Shown piece after piece: positions 16,774 to 24,802 of a stretch of DNA of 64,000 bases (positions are counted from its first letter, which is position 1; each line of letters begins with the position of its first letter). The stretch spans positions 186,001 through 250,000 of the forward strand of contig JAHBUY010000008.1 of the NCBI GenBank assembly GCA_019637795.1, given 5' to 3'. The stretch is from a bacterium. GTDB lineage: Bacteria; Desulfobacterota; Binatia; HRBIN30; CADEER01. The notes beneath the pieces are model-generated. The model searched no databases and was not told where the DNA came from. It worked only from the letters and a program-made list of their open reading frames with translations. The translations under genes were made by a program, and so were the position numbers.

Positions 16774-17304
16774 CTATCGCCCGGCCGCGGTCGATGTCCC
16801 GATCAGGTCCTCGAAGTAGGCGATGACCCGCGGGTCCATCCACTCCTCGGGGCCGATCACGTGCTTGATGACGCGGCCGTCGCGATCGATGACGAAGGTC
16901 TCGGGATAGCCGGTGACGCCGAAGCGGCCGGGCAGGCGGTTGTCGCGGTCGAGGAGGACGGGAAAGGTGAGGCCGAGCTCCGCGACGAAGGCGGCGACGT
17001 CGGCGGCGTTGGTGTCCTCGGCGACCGCGATCATCGCGAAGTCGGGGCCCTTGAGGCGGTCGTACAGCGCCTGCATGCTCGGCATTTCGGCGCGACACGG
17101 CGGGCACCAGGTCGCCCAGAGATTGAGGAATACGATCCTGCCGCGCAGGTCGCTGAGGCGGACCGGGGTGCCGGACAGGTCGGGCAGGGTGAAGTCGACG
17201 GCGGCGTAGCCGGTCGCCGGACCGCGCCGCAGGATCTGCAGCGCGATCACGGCCCCGAGCACGATGACGAAGGCGAGCGCGGGGCCGAGCAGCGAGCGCT
17301 TCAT
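16774..17304 (-). CDS. TlpA/ResA-type membrane-anchored thioredoxin
   Basis: This 176-residue protein has an N-terminal signal anchor (about residues 5-25). A thioredoxin fold follows with redox motif WCPPC in NLWATWCPPCRAEMPSM and cis-proline segment VTGYPETFVI. Such proteins reduce periplasmic disulfides, for example in apocytochrome c (ResA/CcmG role) or copper proteins. It could act with the ccm cluster 13 kb away, but context does not prove this. The ATG at 17302-17304 overlaps the lgt stop by 4 nt, so it is translated with lgt. Its stop is 5 bp from the convergent Omp85 gene. Confidence 0.92.
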   Translation of the reverse strand: MKRSLLGPALAFVIVLGAVIALQILRRGPATGYAAVDFTLPDLSGTPVRLSDLRGRIVFLNLWATWCPPCRAEMPSMQALYDRLKGPDFAMIAVAEDTNAADVAAFVAELGLTFPVLLDRDNRLPGRFGVTGYPETFVIDRDGRVIKHVIGPEEWMDPRVIAYFEDLIGTSTAAGR

Positions 17305-18128
17305 CGCGGCGCGGGCGCGGCGCCGGGCGCGGTTGCCGGCGCGCGTCCGCGCTGGGCGAGCAGCGCGCAGGCGCCGATCGCCATCAGCAGCAGGCTGAAG
17401 AGCTGCGCGGCACTGAGGCCGAGTGCCACCGTCGGGTTGACGCGCCAGAACTCGATCGCGAAGCGAGCGGCCGGCGCGAGCAGCAGGTACCACCAGAAGA
17501 TCGTGCCGTCGGGCCGCGGCCGCTTGCGCATCGACCAGAGGATCGCGAAGACGCCGATGTAGGCGAGCATCTCGTACACCGGGGTCGGATGCACGCGCAC
17601 GCCTTCGGGGTACGGCCAGCCGACGATCGCGTACGGATACGTCATCGCCCACGGCACGTCGGAGACCTTGCCCCAGTCGCCGTCGCCCGCGAGCTGACAG
17701 CCGACGCGCCCGATCGCCTGCCCGATCGCCAGCGCAGGGGCGACGCAGTCGACCACCATCAGCCAGGCCAGACCCTGGCGGTGGATCGCGTAGGTGACCC
17801 CCAGGGTGCCGCCGATCAGGCCGCCGTACCAGACGAAGCCCGAGCCGGAGAACACCTGGCCGATCGGGTCGACGAGCAGCGCGCGCGGATCCTGCAGCAC
17901 CGCCCACAGCTTCGCCCCGCCGAACCCGGCCACCGCCGCCCAGCCGACCATCGTCCAGGCGAAGTCGCCAGGGTGCCCCTTGCGCTCGAGCTCCTTGCCG
18001 CTGATCCACCCCGCCACCAGCAGGGCGAGACCGGCCATCAGGCCGAACAAATGGATGCCGATCGGACCCCAGATGTGCAGCGAATTCGGAACCACGGTGG
18101 GCGACCATATCGGAGCACCGGGCGACAA
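17301..18128 (-). CDS. lgt: Prolipoprotein diacylglyceryl transferase Lgt
   Basis: This 275-residue inner-membrane enzyme attaches diacylglycerol to the lipobox cysteine of prolipoproteins. Lgt hallmarks are present: GPIGIHLFGLMAGLA, SGFVWYGGLIGG, the signature loop AIGRVGCQLAGDGDWG and C-terminal PAARFAIEFWRVNP. About seven helices are visible. The start is uncertain: TTG at 18126-18128 gives the full length; GTG at 18093-18095 is an alternative that leaves VVPNSLHIWGP. Neither has a clear ribosome site. It leads a two-gene operon with tlpA. Lipoprotein substrates in this window include the caspase-like protein at 36 kb. Confidence 0.93.
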   Translation of the reverse strand: MSPGAPIWSPTVVPNSLHIWGPIGIHLFGLMAGLALLVAGWISGKELERKGHPGDFAWTMVGWAAVAGFGGAKLWAVLQDPRALLVDPIGQVFSGSGFVWYGGLIGGTLGVTYAIHRQGLAWLMVVDCVAPALAIGQAIGRVGCQLAGDGDWGKVSDVPWAMTYPYAIVGWPYPEGVRVHPTPVYEMLAYIGVFAILWSMRKRPRPDGTIFWWYLLLAPAARFAIEFWRVNPTVALGLSAAQLFSLLLMAIGACALLAQRGRAPATAPGAAPAPR

Positions 18129-18241
18129 TCCAGCGGCCCGCGCGAGGGCGACCGTCCGATCAATGCGGATTCTCGGTCTGCTCTGCTAACCTACTGAAGC
18201 TACGCGATAAATCGCCAGCGATGTCGAATTGTCCGGGCGCG

Positions 18242-18270
18242 TTGACAAGCCCCTGAGCGGCAACTATGGT
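18242..18270 (+). promoter_or_regulatory. Sigma70-type promoter for the M78-like peptidase gene
   Basis: TTGACA (18242-18247, perfect -35) is followed by a 17-nt spacer and TATGGT (18265-18270, 4 of 6). Transcription would start near 18277, about 35 nt before the ATG at 18312. Confidence 0.65.
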
Positions 18271-18311
18271 CGCCCGACTTTCCACCCCTCTGAATTCGGA
18301 GCTCACGAGCC

Positions 18312-18719
18312 ATGCGCATGATCGTGCCCACTCTCAAGGAGCGGCGGGTGATCAACCGCCTGCTCGTCGCGTTCTTTCGCGAGCATCGGGTGCGCGATTT
18401 CAACCGCGCCATCACCGAGATCTGTCGCTTCTACAAATTGAAGCGCCCGCAAGTGGAGTGGTTCGAGTACCTGGACTGGGGCCGGACCGCGGGCCGCACC
18501 TACGAGGACGGCAAGATCCACCTCGTGCATCCGGAGAACTGGAAGCGGGGGCGCAAGTACAACAGCGAGAAGCAGTGGGTGAACACGGTCTACCACGAGA
18601 TGGGCCATTACGTGTTCTGGGCCGATGCGGAGCGGAAGGCCGACGCCTTCGCGCTGAAGATGGAGCGCAATCTGGTGCCGATGACATCGCGGCCGCGTCT
18701 GGTGCGGCGCGCCGCATGA
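18312..18719 (+). CDS. HEXXH metallopeptidase-like protein (ImmA/IrrE-like)
   Basis: This 135-residue protein has HEMGH at residues 95-99, a zinc-metallopeptidase HEXXH. An AERKADAFA segment at 106-114 resembles the E-x2-AD-x-FA third-ligand block of the M78 (ImmA/IrrE) family. It lacks the N-terminal HTH of many ImmA partners. The N-terminal half is basic and aromatic and could bind nucleic acid. It has its own good promoter (18242-18270), and its stop overlaps the next start as ATGA. Family M78 members cleave repressors or regulators, but assignment here rests on short motifs. A SprT-like fold is the main alternative. Confidence 0.65.
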   Translation: MRMIVPTLKERRVINRLLVAFFREHRVRDFNRAITEICRFYKLKRPQVEWFEYLDWGRTAGRTYEDGKIHLVHPENWKRGRKYNSEKQWVNTVYHEMGHYVFWADAERKADAFALKMERNLVPMTSRPRLVRRAA

Positions 18720-19297
18720 GCACTCCCGAGGGCGAGGCGCCGCCCAGCGGCGGGTCGGACGGCGGCGGTCCGGCGGTCAAGGACCGCTGGTGGGTCGACA
18801 CCGGCGACAAGAAGCGCGAGCGCCAGGCCGCGGTGCCGCGGCCGCCGGTCGGCAGTCGGCTCTACCGCAGCGGCGTCGGCTTCGATCAGGAAGTGGCGCG
18901 CACGCGCCTCACCGACAACAACCTCCGCCTGCTGCGCGAGGCGAACCCGGCCGAGGGCGAGTGGGCGTATCTGCAACTCGCCGAGAAACCGCATCGCGAG
19001 CAGAACAGGCAGCGCATCTGCGAGCAGGTGACGTTGCCGCCGTATGCCCGCGGGGTGGTGGTCGACTGCGGGCGGACGTTGCGCCTGCTGGTCACCGGCA
19101 CGCCGCTCGGCGACCGCATCCTCGACCTGACGCTCGGCGAACCGCCGTCGTTCGACGCCTGGATCGATGGCGAGTGGGTGCGCGAGCGCGTCTTTCGCGA
19201 TCAGCGCAGCGCGCTCGGCGGGCTGCGTCGCTACATTCCCGAGTTCCTCTCGCCCGAGGGCATCGCCGCCTGGGAGGCGATGCGGGCGCGCGTGTGA
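18716..19297 (+). CDS. Uncharacterised protein coupled to the HEXXH protein
   Basis: This 193-residue protein has a disordered Gly/Ser/Pro-rich N-terminal third and a compact remainder (CGRTLRLLVTGTPLGDRILD, DAWIDGEWVRERVF). There is no signal peptide or membrane helix. The ATG overlaps the stop of the metallopeptidase-like gene by 4 nt, so the two are co-translated and probably functional partners, perhaps substrate or inhibitor and protease. No family was recognised. A distant resemblance to a short beta-rich domain is possible but cannot be shown from sequence alone. Confidence 0.7.
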   Translation: MSTPEGEAPPSGGSDGGGPAVKDRWWVDTGDKKRERQAAVPRPPVGSRLYRSGVGFDQEVARTRLTDNNLRLLREANPAEGEWAYLQLAEKPHREQNRQRICEQVTLPPYARGVVVDCGRTLRLLVTGTPLGDRILDLTLGEPPSFDAWIDGEWVRERVFRDQRSALGGLRRYIPEFLSPEGIAAWEAMRARV

Positions 19298-19328
19298 GTC
19301 GCGGCGGAGCGGGCGGCGAGCCGCGCGC

Positions 19329-19652
19329 CTACTCGCGCCGCGCGCGGCGGCGCCGCGGCGCACCGGGTTCGGCGAGGGCAGGGCGCTTCGCTGGAGCCGC
19401 AGCGCCGAAGAGGGCCGCGGCGCCGTCCCACTGCTTCCGGACGCCGAAGTAGTAGCAGCAGGCCTGGGCGTCGAGGTCGTTGTTGAAGGTCCGCAAGCGG
19501 CCGTCCTGGAACTGCACTCGTACCAGGCAGGTGCCGCCCGGGACGGTCGAGGTCATCTCCTCGACGACGCGGCCCTCGCCCCACTGCCGGTAGTCGCGGT
19601 GGGTGACGATGTCGTGCAGCCGGAGATAGAGGCGGAATCCGTTCGAGCCCAT
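19329..19652 (-). CDS. Small uncharacterised protein
   Basis: This 107-residue protein has an ordered N-terminal 80 residues (GSNGFRLYLRLHDIVTHRDY, TCLVRVQFQDGRLRTFNNDL, AQACCYYFGV) and a basic Arg/Ala-rich tail. The pattern of short strands and a vicinal Cys pair suggests a small beta domain. No family was recognised. ATG is at 19650-19652. It is convergent with the 18716 gene and lies downstream of the thiolase gene, after a 75-bp gap with no feature that I can see. Confidence 0.6.
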   Translation of the reverse strand: MGSNGFRLYLRLHDIVTHRDYRQWGEGRVVEEMTSTVPGGTCLVRVQFQDGRLRTFNNDLDAQACCYYFGVRKQWDGAAALFGAAAPAKRPALAEPGAPRRRRARRE

Positions 19653-19727
19653 CCCGACTTCCCAGGTAGCGCGAATGGGCGCCCGAGAAAACCGCGGGCG
19701 CGCGGCTGACCAGGGGACGCCCGCTGG

Positions 19728-20891
19728 CTACGTCTCGGTCGACACGATCATCGTCGCCGCGGCGCTCCACACGCCGCCGGTGCCGTGGCAGATCGCGGTC
19801 GTGGCGCCCGGCACCTGCCGCTCGCCGCACTCGCCGCGGAGCTGTCGCACCGCTTCGATGATCGTGAAGATGCCGTACATGCCGGTATGCGTGTACGAGA
19901 GGCCGCCACCGTTGGTGTTCATCGGAAAGTCGCCGCCGGGTGCCGTGCGCTGGCCGCTCACGAACGGTCCGCCCTCGCCGCGCTGGCAGAAGCCGAGCGC
20001 CTCGAGCGCCAGGATGGGCGTGATGGTGAAGGCGTCGTAGAATTCGGCGACGTCGATCGCGGCGCGCGACACCCCGGCCATCGCGAAGGCGCGCGCGCCC
20101 GACGCCTCGGCCGCGTCCCAGCGGTCGAAATTCGGCATCTGGCTCACCATCTGGTGGGTGACGCTCTCGCCGGTGCCGAGCACGTAGACCGGCCGCTTCG
20201 GCAGATCGCGCGCCCGCTCCGCCGAGGTCACCACCGCGGCGCCGCCGGCGTCGGTGACCAGGCAGCAGTCGAGCAGGTTGAACGGCCACGAGATCAGGCG
20301 CGACCCCAAGACGTCGGCGATGGTCAACGGGTCGCGGGCGAACGCCTTGGGATTGAGCGCCGCCCACTTGCGGGTCGCCACCGCCACCTCGGCCATCTGC
20401 TCCTTGGTGGTGCCGTACTGGTGCATGTGGCGGGTGGCGAGGAAGCCGTAGCCGGTCGGCGGTCCCGCCGTGCCCCACACCTGCTCGAACTGCACGTTCG
20501 TCGAATCGTCGCCCCACCGCGGCGCCGGCATGGCGATGCGCGAGGCGCCCGACTCGCCATGGGTGATCAGCGCCACCTCGCACAGGCCGGCGTGGATCGC
20601 CGCCATGGCGTGCTCGACGTGGAGGATGAAGGAGCAGCCGCCGACCTGGGTGCCGCCGACGAAGCGCGGGCGGATGCCGAGGTACTCGGGCACGTCGTTC
20701 GCCATGTTGCGGCCGGAGGTGAAGACGGCGTCGACGTCGCTCTTCCGCAGGCCGGCGTCGGCGAGCGCGTTGTGCGCCGCCTCCATGTGCAGTTGCAGGG
20801 CGGAGACGTTGGGCAGCTTGCCGAGGCGGTCGGATTCGGCGACGCCGACGATGGCCGCGCTGCCGCGCAGGGCGCGAGGGTCGGCGCTCAT
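19728..20891 (-). CDS. SCP2/thiolase-fold protein, possible acyl-CoA aldolase or thiolase
   Basis: This 387-residue thiolase-fold protein resembles the SCP-x/Ltp2 branch. It opens with GSAAIVGVAESD and the nucleophile region is VGGCSFILHVEHA. The C-terminal active-site blocks are NTNGGGLSYTHTGMYG, where classical thiolases have NxxGGxxxxGHPxG, and CHGTGG. Ltp2-type members with a tyrosine near the NTxGG block are retro-aldolases that cleave sterol or branched side-chain CoA thioesters together with a DUF35 protein. The DUF35 gene directly upstream, overlapping by ATGA, supports that pairing. Whether C or Y is catalytic here is open. Confidence 0.85.
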   Translation of the reverse strand: MSADPRALRGSAAIVGVAESDRLGKLPNVSALQLHMEAAHNALADAGLRKSDVDAVFTSGRNMANDVPEYLGIRPRFVGGTQVGGCSFILHVEHAMAAIHAGLCEVALITHGESGASRIAMPAPRWGDDSTNVQFEQVWGTAGPPTGYGFLATRHMHQYGTTKEQMAEVAVATRKWAALNPKAFARDPLTIADVLGSRLISWPFNLLDCCLVTDAGGAAVVTSAERARDLPKRPVYVLGTGESVTHQMVSQMPNFDRWDAAEASGARAFAMAGVSRAAIDVAEFYDAFTITPILALEALGFCQRGEGGPFVSGQRTAPGGDFPMNTNGGGLSYTHTGMYGIFTIIEAVRQLRGECGERQVPGATTAICHGTGGVWSAAATMIVSTET

Positions 20892-21310
20892 GCGCTCGCC
20901 CTCGGCTGGAACTTCGGCAGCGTGATCTCGTCGGTGATGTCCTCGAACACCACCTCGAGCGGCATGTCGCAGCGCAGCGCGGCGGGGTCGGCCGCGACGC
21001 CGACGATGTGCGATATCATCCGCGGCCCCTCCTCGAGCTGCACCATGCCGATGACGATCGGCGCCGGCAGCGGATAGTTGCGCGGCGGCCGGTGGTTGAT
21101 GACGAAGGTGTGCAGCACCGCGCGGCCGCTGGCGTCGATCCAGCGCACCCGGCGCGACAGGCAGCCGGGGCAGAGCGGCCGCGGATAGAAGTAGCGCAAC
21201 CCGCAGTCGTCGCAGGCCTGGATGACGAGCCGGCGCTGCTTGGCGGCCTCCCAGAAGGGGCGCGTTTCCGGCGTCGGCTTGGGAATCGGTCCGCTGTAGG
21301 TCGTCGACAT
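20888..21310 (-). CDS. DUF35 zinc-ribbon/OB-fold protein, thiolase partner
   Basis: This 140-residue protein has the DUF35 build: an N-terminal helix (ETRPFWEAAKQRRLVIQAC) and a rubredoxin-like zinc ribbon, CDDCGLRYFYPRPLCPGC. An OB-fold follows, with HTFVINHRPPRNYPLPAPIV and IGMVQLEEGPRMISHIVG. These proteins bind acyl-CoA and serve as obligate partners of thiolase-fold enzymes. ATG 21308-21310 was preferred over an in-frame upstream start because family proteins begin just before the PFWEA helix. Its stop overlaps the thiolase start by 4 nt. It is divergent from mobA. Confidence 0.92.
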   Translation of the reverse strand: MSTTYSGPIPKPTPETRPFWEAAKQRRLVIQACDDCGLRYFYPRPLCPGCLSRRVRWIDASGRAVLHTFVINHRPPRNYPLPAPIVIGMVQLEEGPRMISHIVGVAADPAALRCDMPLEVVFEDITDEITLPKFQPRASA

Positions 21311-21374
21311 GCGCCGACGTTCGTATCGAGGCGGCGCGCGGATGGTCAAGGGAGGCAGCGGCGACCGGCGCGGC

Positions 21375-21403
21375 TTGACTGGTCGGATGACCACTTCTAT
21401 TCT
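21375..21403 (+). promoter_or_regulatory. Sigma70-type promoter for mobA
   Basis: TTGACT (21375-21380, 5 of 6) and TATTCT (21398-21403, 4 of 6) are separated by 17 nt. The predicted start near 21410 gives a 5' leader of about 47 nt to the mobA ATG at 21457. Confidence 0.6.
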
Positions 21404-21456
21404 CCGCACCACTTCGCCAGCGCCAGTGCGGTCGCGCCGCGACTCTTTGTCAGCTC

Positions 21457-22080
21457 ATGAGTGAGCATCTCTCTCGGCTCAACACCCGCGTGGCCGGCGT
21501 CATCCTGGCGGGAGGCCGCAACAGCCGCATGGGCGGGATCGACAAGGCCTTCCTGCGCGTCGGCGGCGAGACCATCCTCGCCCGCACCCTCGGCGTCCTG
21601 CGCCGTTGCTTCGCGCACGTCGTGGTGGTCAGCAACACGCCCGAGAAGTACGCCGGCTACCCGGTCGACGTCACCGCCGACGAGTTGCGCGGTCTCGGTC
21701 CGCTCGGCGGCCTGCACGCCGCGCTCGGCCGGGTGCGGACCCGGTATGCGTTCGTGACCGCGTGCGACATGCCGTACCTGCGCGAGGAGCCGATCCGCTA
21801 TCTGGTGTCGCGCCTGCGCGATCAGGACGCGATCGTGCCGCACTGGGACGGCGACATCGAGCCGCTGCACGCGCTGTACGCGACCCGGCTGCGGCCGCGC
21901 ATCGCCGAGGCGACGGCGCGGGGCGCCCGCGCCCTGCGCGACTTCCTGCCGGGGATCGACGTCGAGTACGTATCGCAGGCGGCGATGGCCGAGGTGGCGG
22001 GCGCCGAGGAGTCGTTTCGCAACGTGAACACGCCGGAAGAGGCCGCGCGCTTCGCGGTGCAGGTGGGCGAGCCCGCCTGA
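21457..22080 (+). CDS. mobA: Molybdenum cofactor guanylyltransferase MobA
   Basis: This 207-residue protein adds GMP to molybdopterin-Mo to form the MGD cofactor in the cytoplasm. The nucleotide-binding N-terminus GVILAGGRNSRMGGIDKAFL (LAGGxSxRMGxDKA) and the substrate motifs VTADELRGLGPLGGLHAAL and VTACDMPYL are intact, as is the C-terminal FRNVNTPEEAARF. Length is normal. A promoter at 21375-21403 serves it. Downstream are a transglutaminase-like and a Nudix gene on the same strand (35-bp gap). No molybdoenzyme gene is visible in the window. Confidence 0.95.
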   Translation: MSEHLSRLNTRVAGVILAGGRNSRMGGIDKAFLRVGGETILARTLGVLRRCFAHVVVVSNTPEKYAGYPVDVTADELRGLGPLGGLHAALGRVRTRYAFVTACDMPYLREEPIRYLVSRLRDQDAIVPHWDGDIEPLHALYATRLRPRIAEATARGARALRDFLPGIDVEYVSQAAMAEVAGAEESFRNVNTPEEAARFAVQVGEPA

Positions 22081-22114
22081 GCGCGCCGCGGCCATCGCGA
22101 GGAGAGCGAGGGGA

Positions 22115-22720
22115 ATGAGCGACGATCCGATCCGGGCCGCCTACGAGGAGTGGACGCGCGGGCGCGACCCGTTGTCCGCCCGGATCGCCCTCTTCGAGCG
22201 GGTGCGCGATCTGCCATTCCGCTACCCCGCGAGCCGCGACCCGCGCGAGGTCCTGCGCCAGGGCGGTGGCTCCTGCTCCGGCAAGCACAACCTGCTCGGC
22301 GAGCTCTTCCGCCTGGCCGGCCTGCCGGTGCGCCACATGCTGTGCACGCACCGCTTCAACGACTCGCCGATGGCGTTCCCCGAGCACGTGCACGGCGTGC
22401 TGCAGAAGAACGAGATCGTCGACGTCCACGACTACCTGCAGGTCTGCATCGACGGCGAGTGGGTCGACGTGGACGCGACGTGGCCGCTGTCGCTGCGCGA
22501 CTTCGGCGTGCCGGCGGTCGAGGACTGGGACGGCCGGTCGTCGATGGTGCTCAGCGTCGTCTCCGACGAGCACGAGGCGCTGACCGGCGATCCGGCGAAG
22601 GCGAAGGAGGAGCGGCTGTCGAAGCTGACGCCGCGCCAGCGCACGCTGCGCAAGCAGTTCCTCGAGGCCCTCAGCCAGTGGGCCGCCGAGCTGCAGGCGG
22701 AGGCGGCGCAGGAGCGCTAG
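22115..22720 (+). CDS. Transglutaminase-like cysteine-protease-fold protein
   Basis: This 201-residue protein shows the transglutaminase-core triad order: Cys in GGGSCSGKHNLLGELF, His in IVDVHDYLQV and Asp in VDVDATWPL. The first block matches the CxxK/xxLL helix of transglutaminase-like families. No signal peptide is seen, so it is cytoplasmic. Function could be peptidase, amidase or a non-catalytic fold. The C-terminal 40 residues are helical and charged. A GAGGGG ribosome site precedes ATG 22115. It is 35 bp after mobA and 4 bp before a Nudix gene, so the three may share a transcript. Confidence 0.8.
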   Translation: MSDDPIRAAYEEWTRGRDPLSARIALFERVRDLPFRYPASRDPREVLRQGGGSCSGKHNLLGELFRLAGLPVRHMLCTHRFNDSPMAFPEHVHGVLQKNEIVDVHDYLQVCIDGEWVDVDATWPLSLRDFGVPAVEDWDGRSSMVLSVVSDEHEALTGDPAKAKEERLSKLTPRQRTLRKQFLEALSQWAAELQAEAAQER

Positions 22721-22724
22721 CGCG

Positions 22725-23222
22725 ATGGCGGCCGACGAGCCGGTGGACGTCGTCGACGCCGACGATCGCGTGGTCGGCCGCGCCACTCGCGGCGAGATGC
22801 GCGCCCGCCGCCTGCGCCACCGCGCCACCTACCTCCTGCTCTTCAACGGCCGCGGCGAGCTCTTCGTCCACCAGCGCACGCCGACCAAGGACGTCTACCC
22901 GTCGCACTGGGACGTCGCCGTCGGCGGGGTCGTCGGCGCCGGCGAGTCCTACGAGGAGGGCGCCCGCCGCGAGCTGGCGGAGGAGGTGGGCATCGCCGAT
23001 GTCGTCCCCGAGGCGCTCTTCGACCTCCGCTACGAGGACGCGCGCAATCAGGTGAACGGCCGCGTCTTCCGCGTCACCTGGGACGGCCCGCTGCGGCTGC
23101 AGGCGGAGGAGGTGGTGCGCGGCGAGTGGCTGCCGTTGACCGCCGTGCGCCAGCGCATGGCGCGCGACCCCTTCTGTCCCGACGGCGCGGCGGTGCTCGC
23201 GGAGTATCTGCGTCGCGGGTGA
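22725..23222 (+). CDS. Nudix hydrolase family protein
   Basis: This 165-residue protein has a clear Nudix box, GxVGAGESYEEGARRELAEE plus VGI, matching Gx5Ex7REUxEExGU. The N-terminal part (VDVVDADDRVVGRATRGEMR, HRATYLLLFNGRGELFVHQR) is typical of the YfcD/IDI-like subgroup, whose members hydrolyse nucleotide diphosphates or act on isoprenoid diphosphates. The exact substrate cannot be told. It starts 4 bp after the transglutaminase-like gene and is followed by a terminator-like hairpin at 23223-23239. Confidence 0.93.
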   Translation: MAADEPVDVVDADDRVVGRATRGEMRARRLRHRATYLLLFNGRGELFVHQRTPTKDVYPSHWDVAVGGVVGAGESYEEGARRELAEEVGIADVVPEALFDLRYEDARNQVNGRVFRVTWDGPLRLQAEEVVRGEWLPLTAVRQRMARDPFCPDGAAVLAEYLRRG

Positions 23223-23239
23223 ACGCGCGGGGCGCGCGT
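23223..23239. terminator. Perfect 7-bp hairpin between convergent Nudix and M20 genes
   Basis: ACGCGCG (23223-23229) pairs with CGCGCGT (23233-23239) around a 3-nt loop, directly after the Nudix stop and 5 bp from the end of the M20 gene. It could serve both transcripts; no T-run is present. Confidence 0.4.
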
Positions 23240-23244
23240 CGGCC

Positions 23245-24651
23245 TCACAGGCTGCGCAGCGCGTCGTAGATGACGCGGATCGCGTCGCCGAGCGCGGCGA
23301 CCGGGATGCGCTCGTCCACGCCGTGCACCGATGCCGTGTACGCCTTGGGGAGCAGGACCGGAAAGAAGCCGTAGGCCGGCACGCCGCGGCGGCGGAAGAA
23401 GCGCGAGTCGGTGCCGCCGAGCATCATCGATTCGGTCACGACGGCGTTCGGGTAGACGCGCGCCGCCGCCGCCGCCATGGCGCGGAACAGCGGCGTGTCG
23501 ATTGGGGACGGCGGCGTGGGCTCCGGCGCTTGCAGCACGTCGAGCTGGACCTCCGGGTCGTCGATCGTCTTGCGCAACTGCTCGAGGAAGGCCTCCGGCT
23601 TGGTGTCGGGAAGCAGGCGGCAGTCGAGCACCGCCTCGGCCCGTTCCGGAATCACGTTCGGCTTGTAGCCGGCCTCGAGCATCGTCAGCGCCACCGTGTC
23701 GCGCGTCATCGCGGCGCTCCACGGTTCCTGCTGCAGCAGCCCGTCAGCGAACAACCAGACCACCGGATTGCTGAGGCGCCGCATGGCGAACCCCTCCATG
23801 CCGGTGACCTGCTCGCCGACGCGCCGGAAGACCTGGCGCGTGATCGGCGTCAGGCGCGGCGGCGGCGGATTGTCGAGGATGCGCGTCAGCGCGTCCACCA
23901 GGCGGCGCGGCGCGGCGCCGGGGAGCGGCTTGGATCCATGGCCGGCGGGTCCCTCGACGACGACCTTCACCCACAGCACCTGCTTCTCGGTGACCGAGAT
24001 CATCAGCGACGGCGCCGGCAGCAGGTCGGTGGAGCCGATGCCGCCCTCGTCCCAGACGGCGGCGGCGTCGAGCAGGTCGGGGCGGTGCTGCGCCAGCCAC
24101 GCCGTGCCCTGCGCGCCGCCGACCTCCTCGTCGGGCACGGCGAGAAACACCAGATCGGGGCGCGGCACCTCGCCGCGCTCGGCGAGCAGGCGCAGCGCCA
24201 TCAGCATGGCGACGCCGAGCCCTTTCATGTCGAGCGCGCCGCGCCCGTACACGATGCCGTCGCGGATCTCGCCGCCGAACGGCGGGAACGACCAGCGCGC
24301 CGGATCGGCGGGCACCACGTCCATGTGGTTGAGGAGGACGATCGGCTTGCCGCCGCCGCCGCGGCCGGGCAGGCGCCCGATCAGCAGCGGTTTCTCGGGG
24401 GCGGCGCCCGGGAGGACCTCGGCCGTCATGCCGCCGCGCCGCAACTGGTCGCCCAGGAAGGCCACGGCCTGGCTGGTGACGCCCGGGGGATTGGCGGTGT
24501 CGATGCGAATGTACTCGGCGAGCAATGCGCCGGCATCGGCCGCGACCTGCGGCCAGGCGATCGGCGCTGGCTCGGCGGCGCGGCCGCGAGCGGCCGGCGC
24601 GCACACCAGCAGCGAGACCAGGAGCCGCAGCATGAAGACAGGTCCCCGCAT
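23245..24651 (-). CDS. Exported M20-family metallopeptidase
   Basis: This protein of 468 residues has an N-terminal signal peptide (MLRLLVSLLVCAPAARGRAA region). Its M20 dizinc aminoacylase/carboxypeptidase domain shows ligands in LLNHMDVVP, GRGALDMKG, PDEEVGG and the C-terminal VHGVDERIP, with a dimerisation domain (VEGPAGHGSKPLPGAAPRRL) inserted. It likely hydrolyses peptides or N-acyl amino acids in the periplasm. ATG 24649-24651 was chosen; MLRLL at 24633 is an alternative signal-peptide start. The frame remains open upstream without signal-peptide character. It is divergent from the exported-protein pair at 24.8-26.6 kb. Confidence 0.92.
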   Translation of the reverse strand: MRGPVFMLRLLVSLLVCAPAARGRAAEPAPIAWPQVAADAGALLAEYIRIDTANPPGVTSQAVAFLGDQLRRGGMTAEVLPGAAPEKPLLIGRLPGRGGGGKPIVLLNHMDVVPADPARWSFPPFGGEIRDGIVYGRGALDMKGLGVAMLMALRLLAERGEVPRPDLVFLAVPDEEVGGAQGTAWLAQHRPDLLDAAAVWDEGGIGSTDLLPAPSLMISVTEKQVLWVKVVVEGPAGHGSKPLPGAAPRRLVDALTRILDNPPPPRLTPITRQVFRRVGEQVTGMEGFAMRRLSNPVVWLFADGLLQQEPWSAAMTRDTVALTMLEAGYKPNVIPERAEAVLDCRLLPDTKPEAFLEQLRKTIDDPEVQLDVLQAPEPTPPSPIDTPLFRAMAAAAARVYPNAVVTESMMLGGTDSRFFRRRGVPAYGFFPVLLPKAYTASVHGVDERIPVAALGDAIRVIYDALRSL

Positions 24652-24802
24652 CGGCGTGGCGTCTCTACTCGGTCGGGCGGGGGCGCGCCAGCCTGGCGCG
24701 GCCCCGGCGGTTCCCCGCGCGCCAGGAGCGTCGCGCCCGCGCGCGGCGCGACCGAGCGCGAGGCGCCGGCAGCGACTTGCGCGCGATGAGTTGGCGTGGC
24801 TA

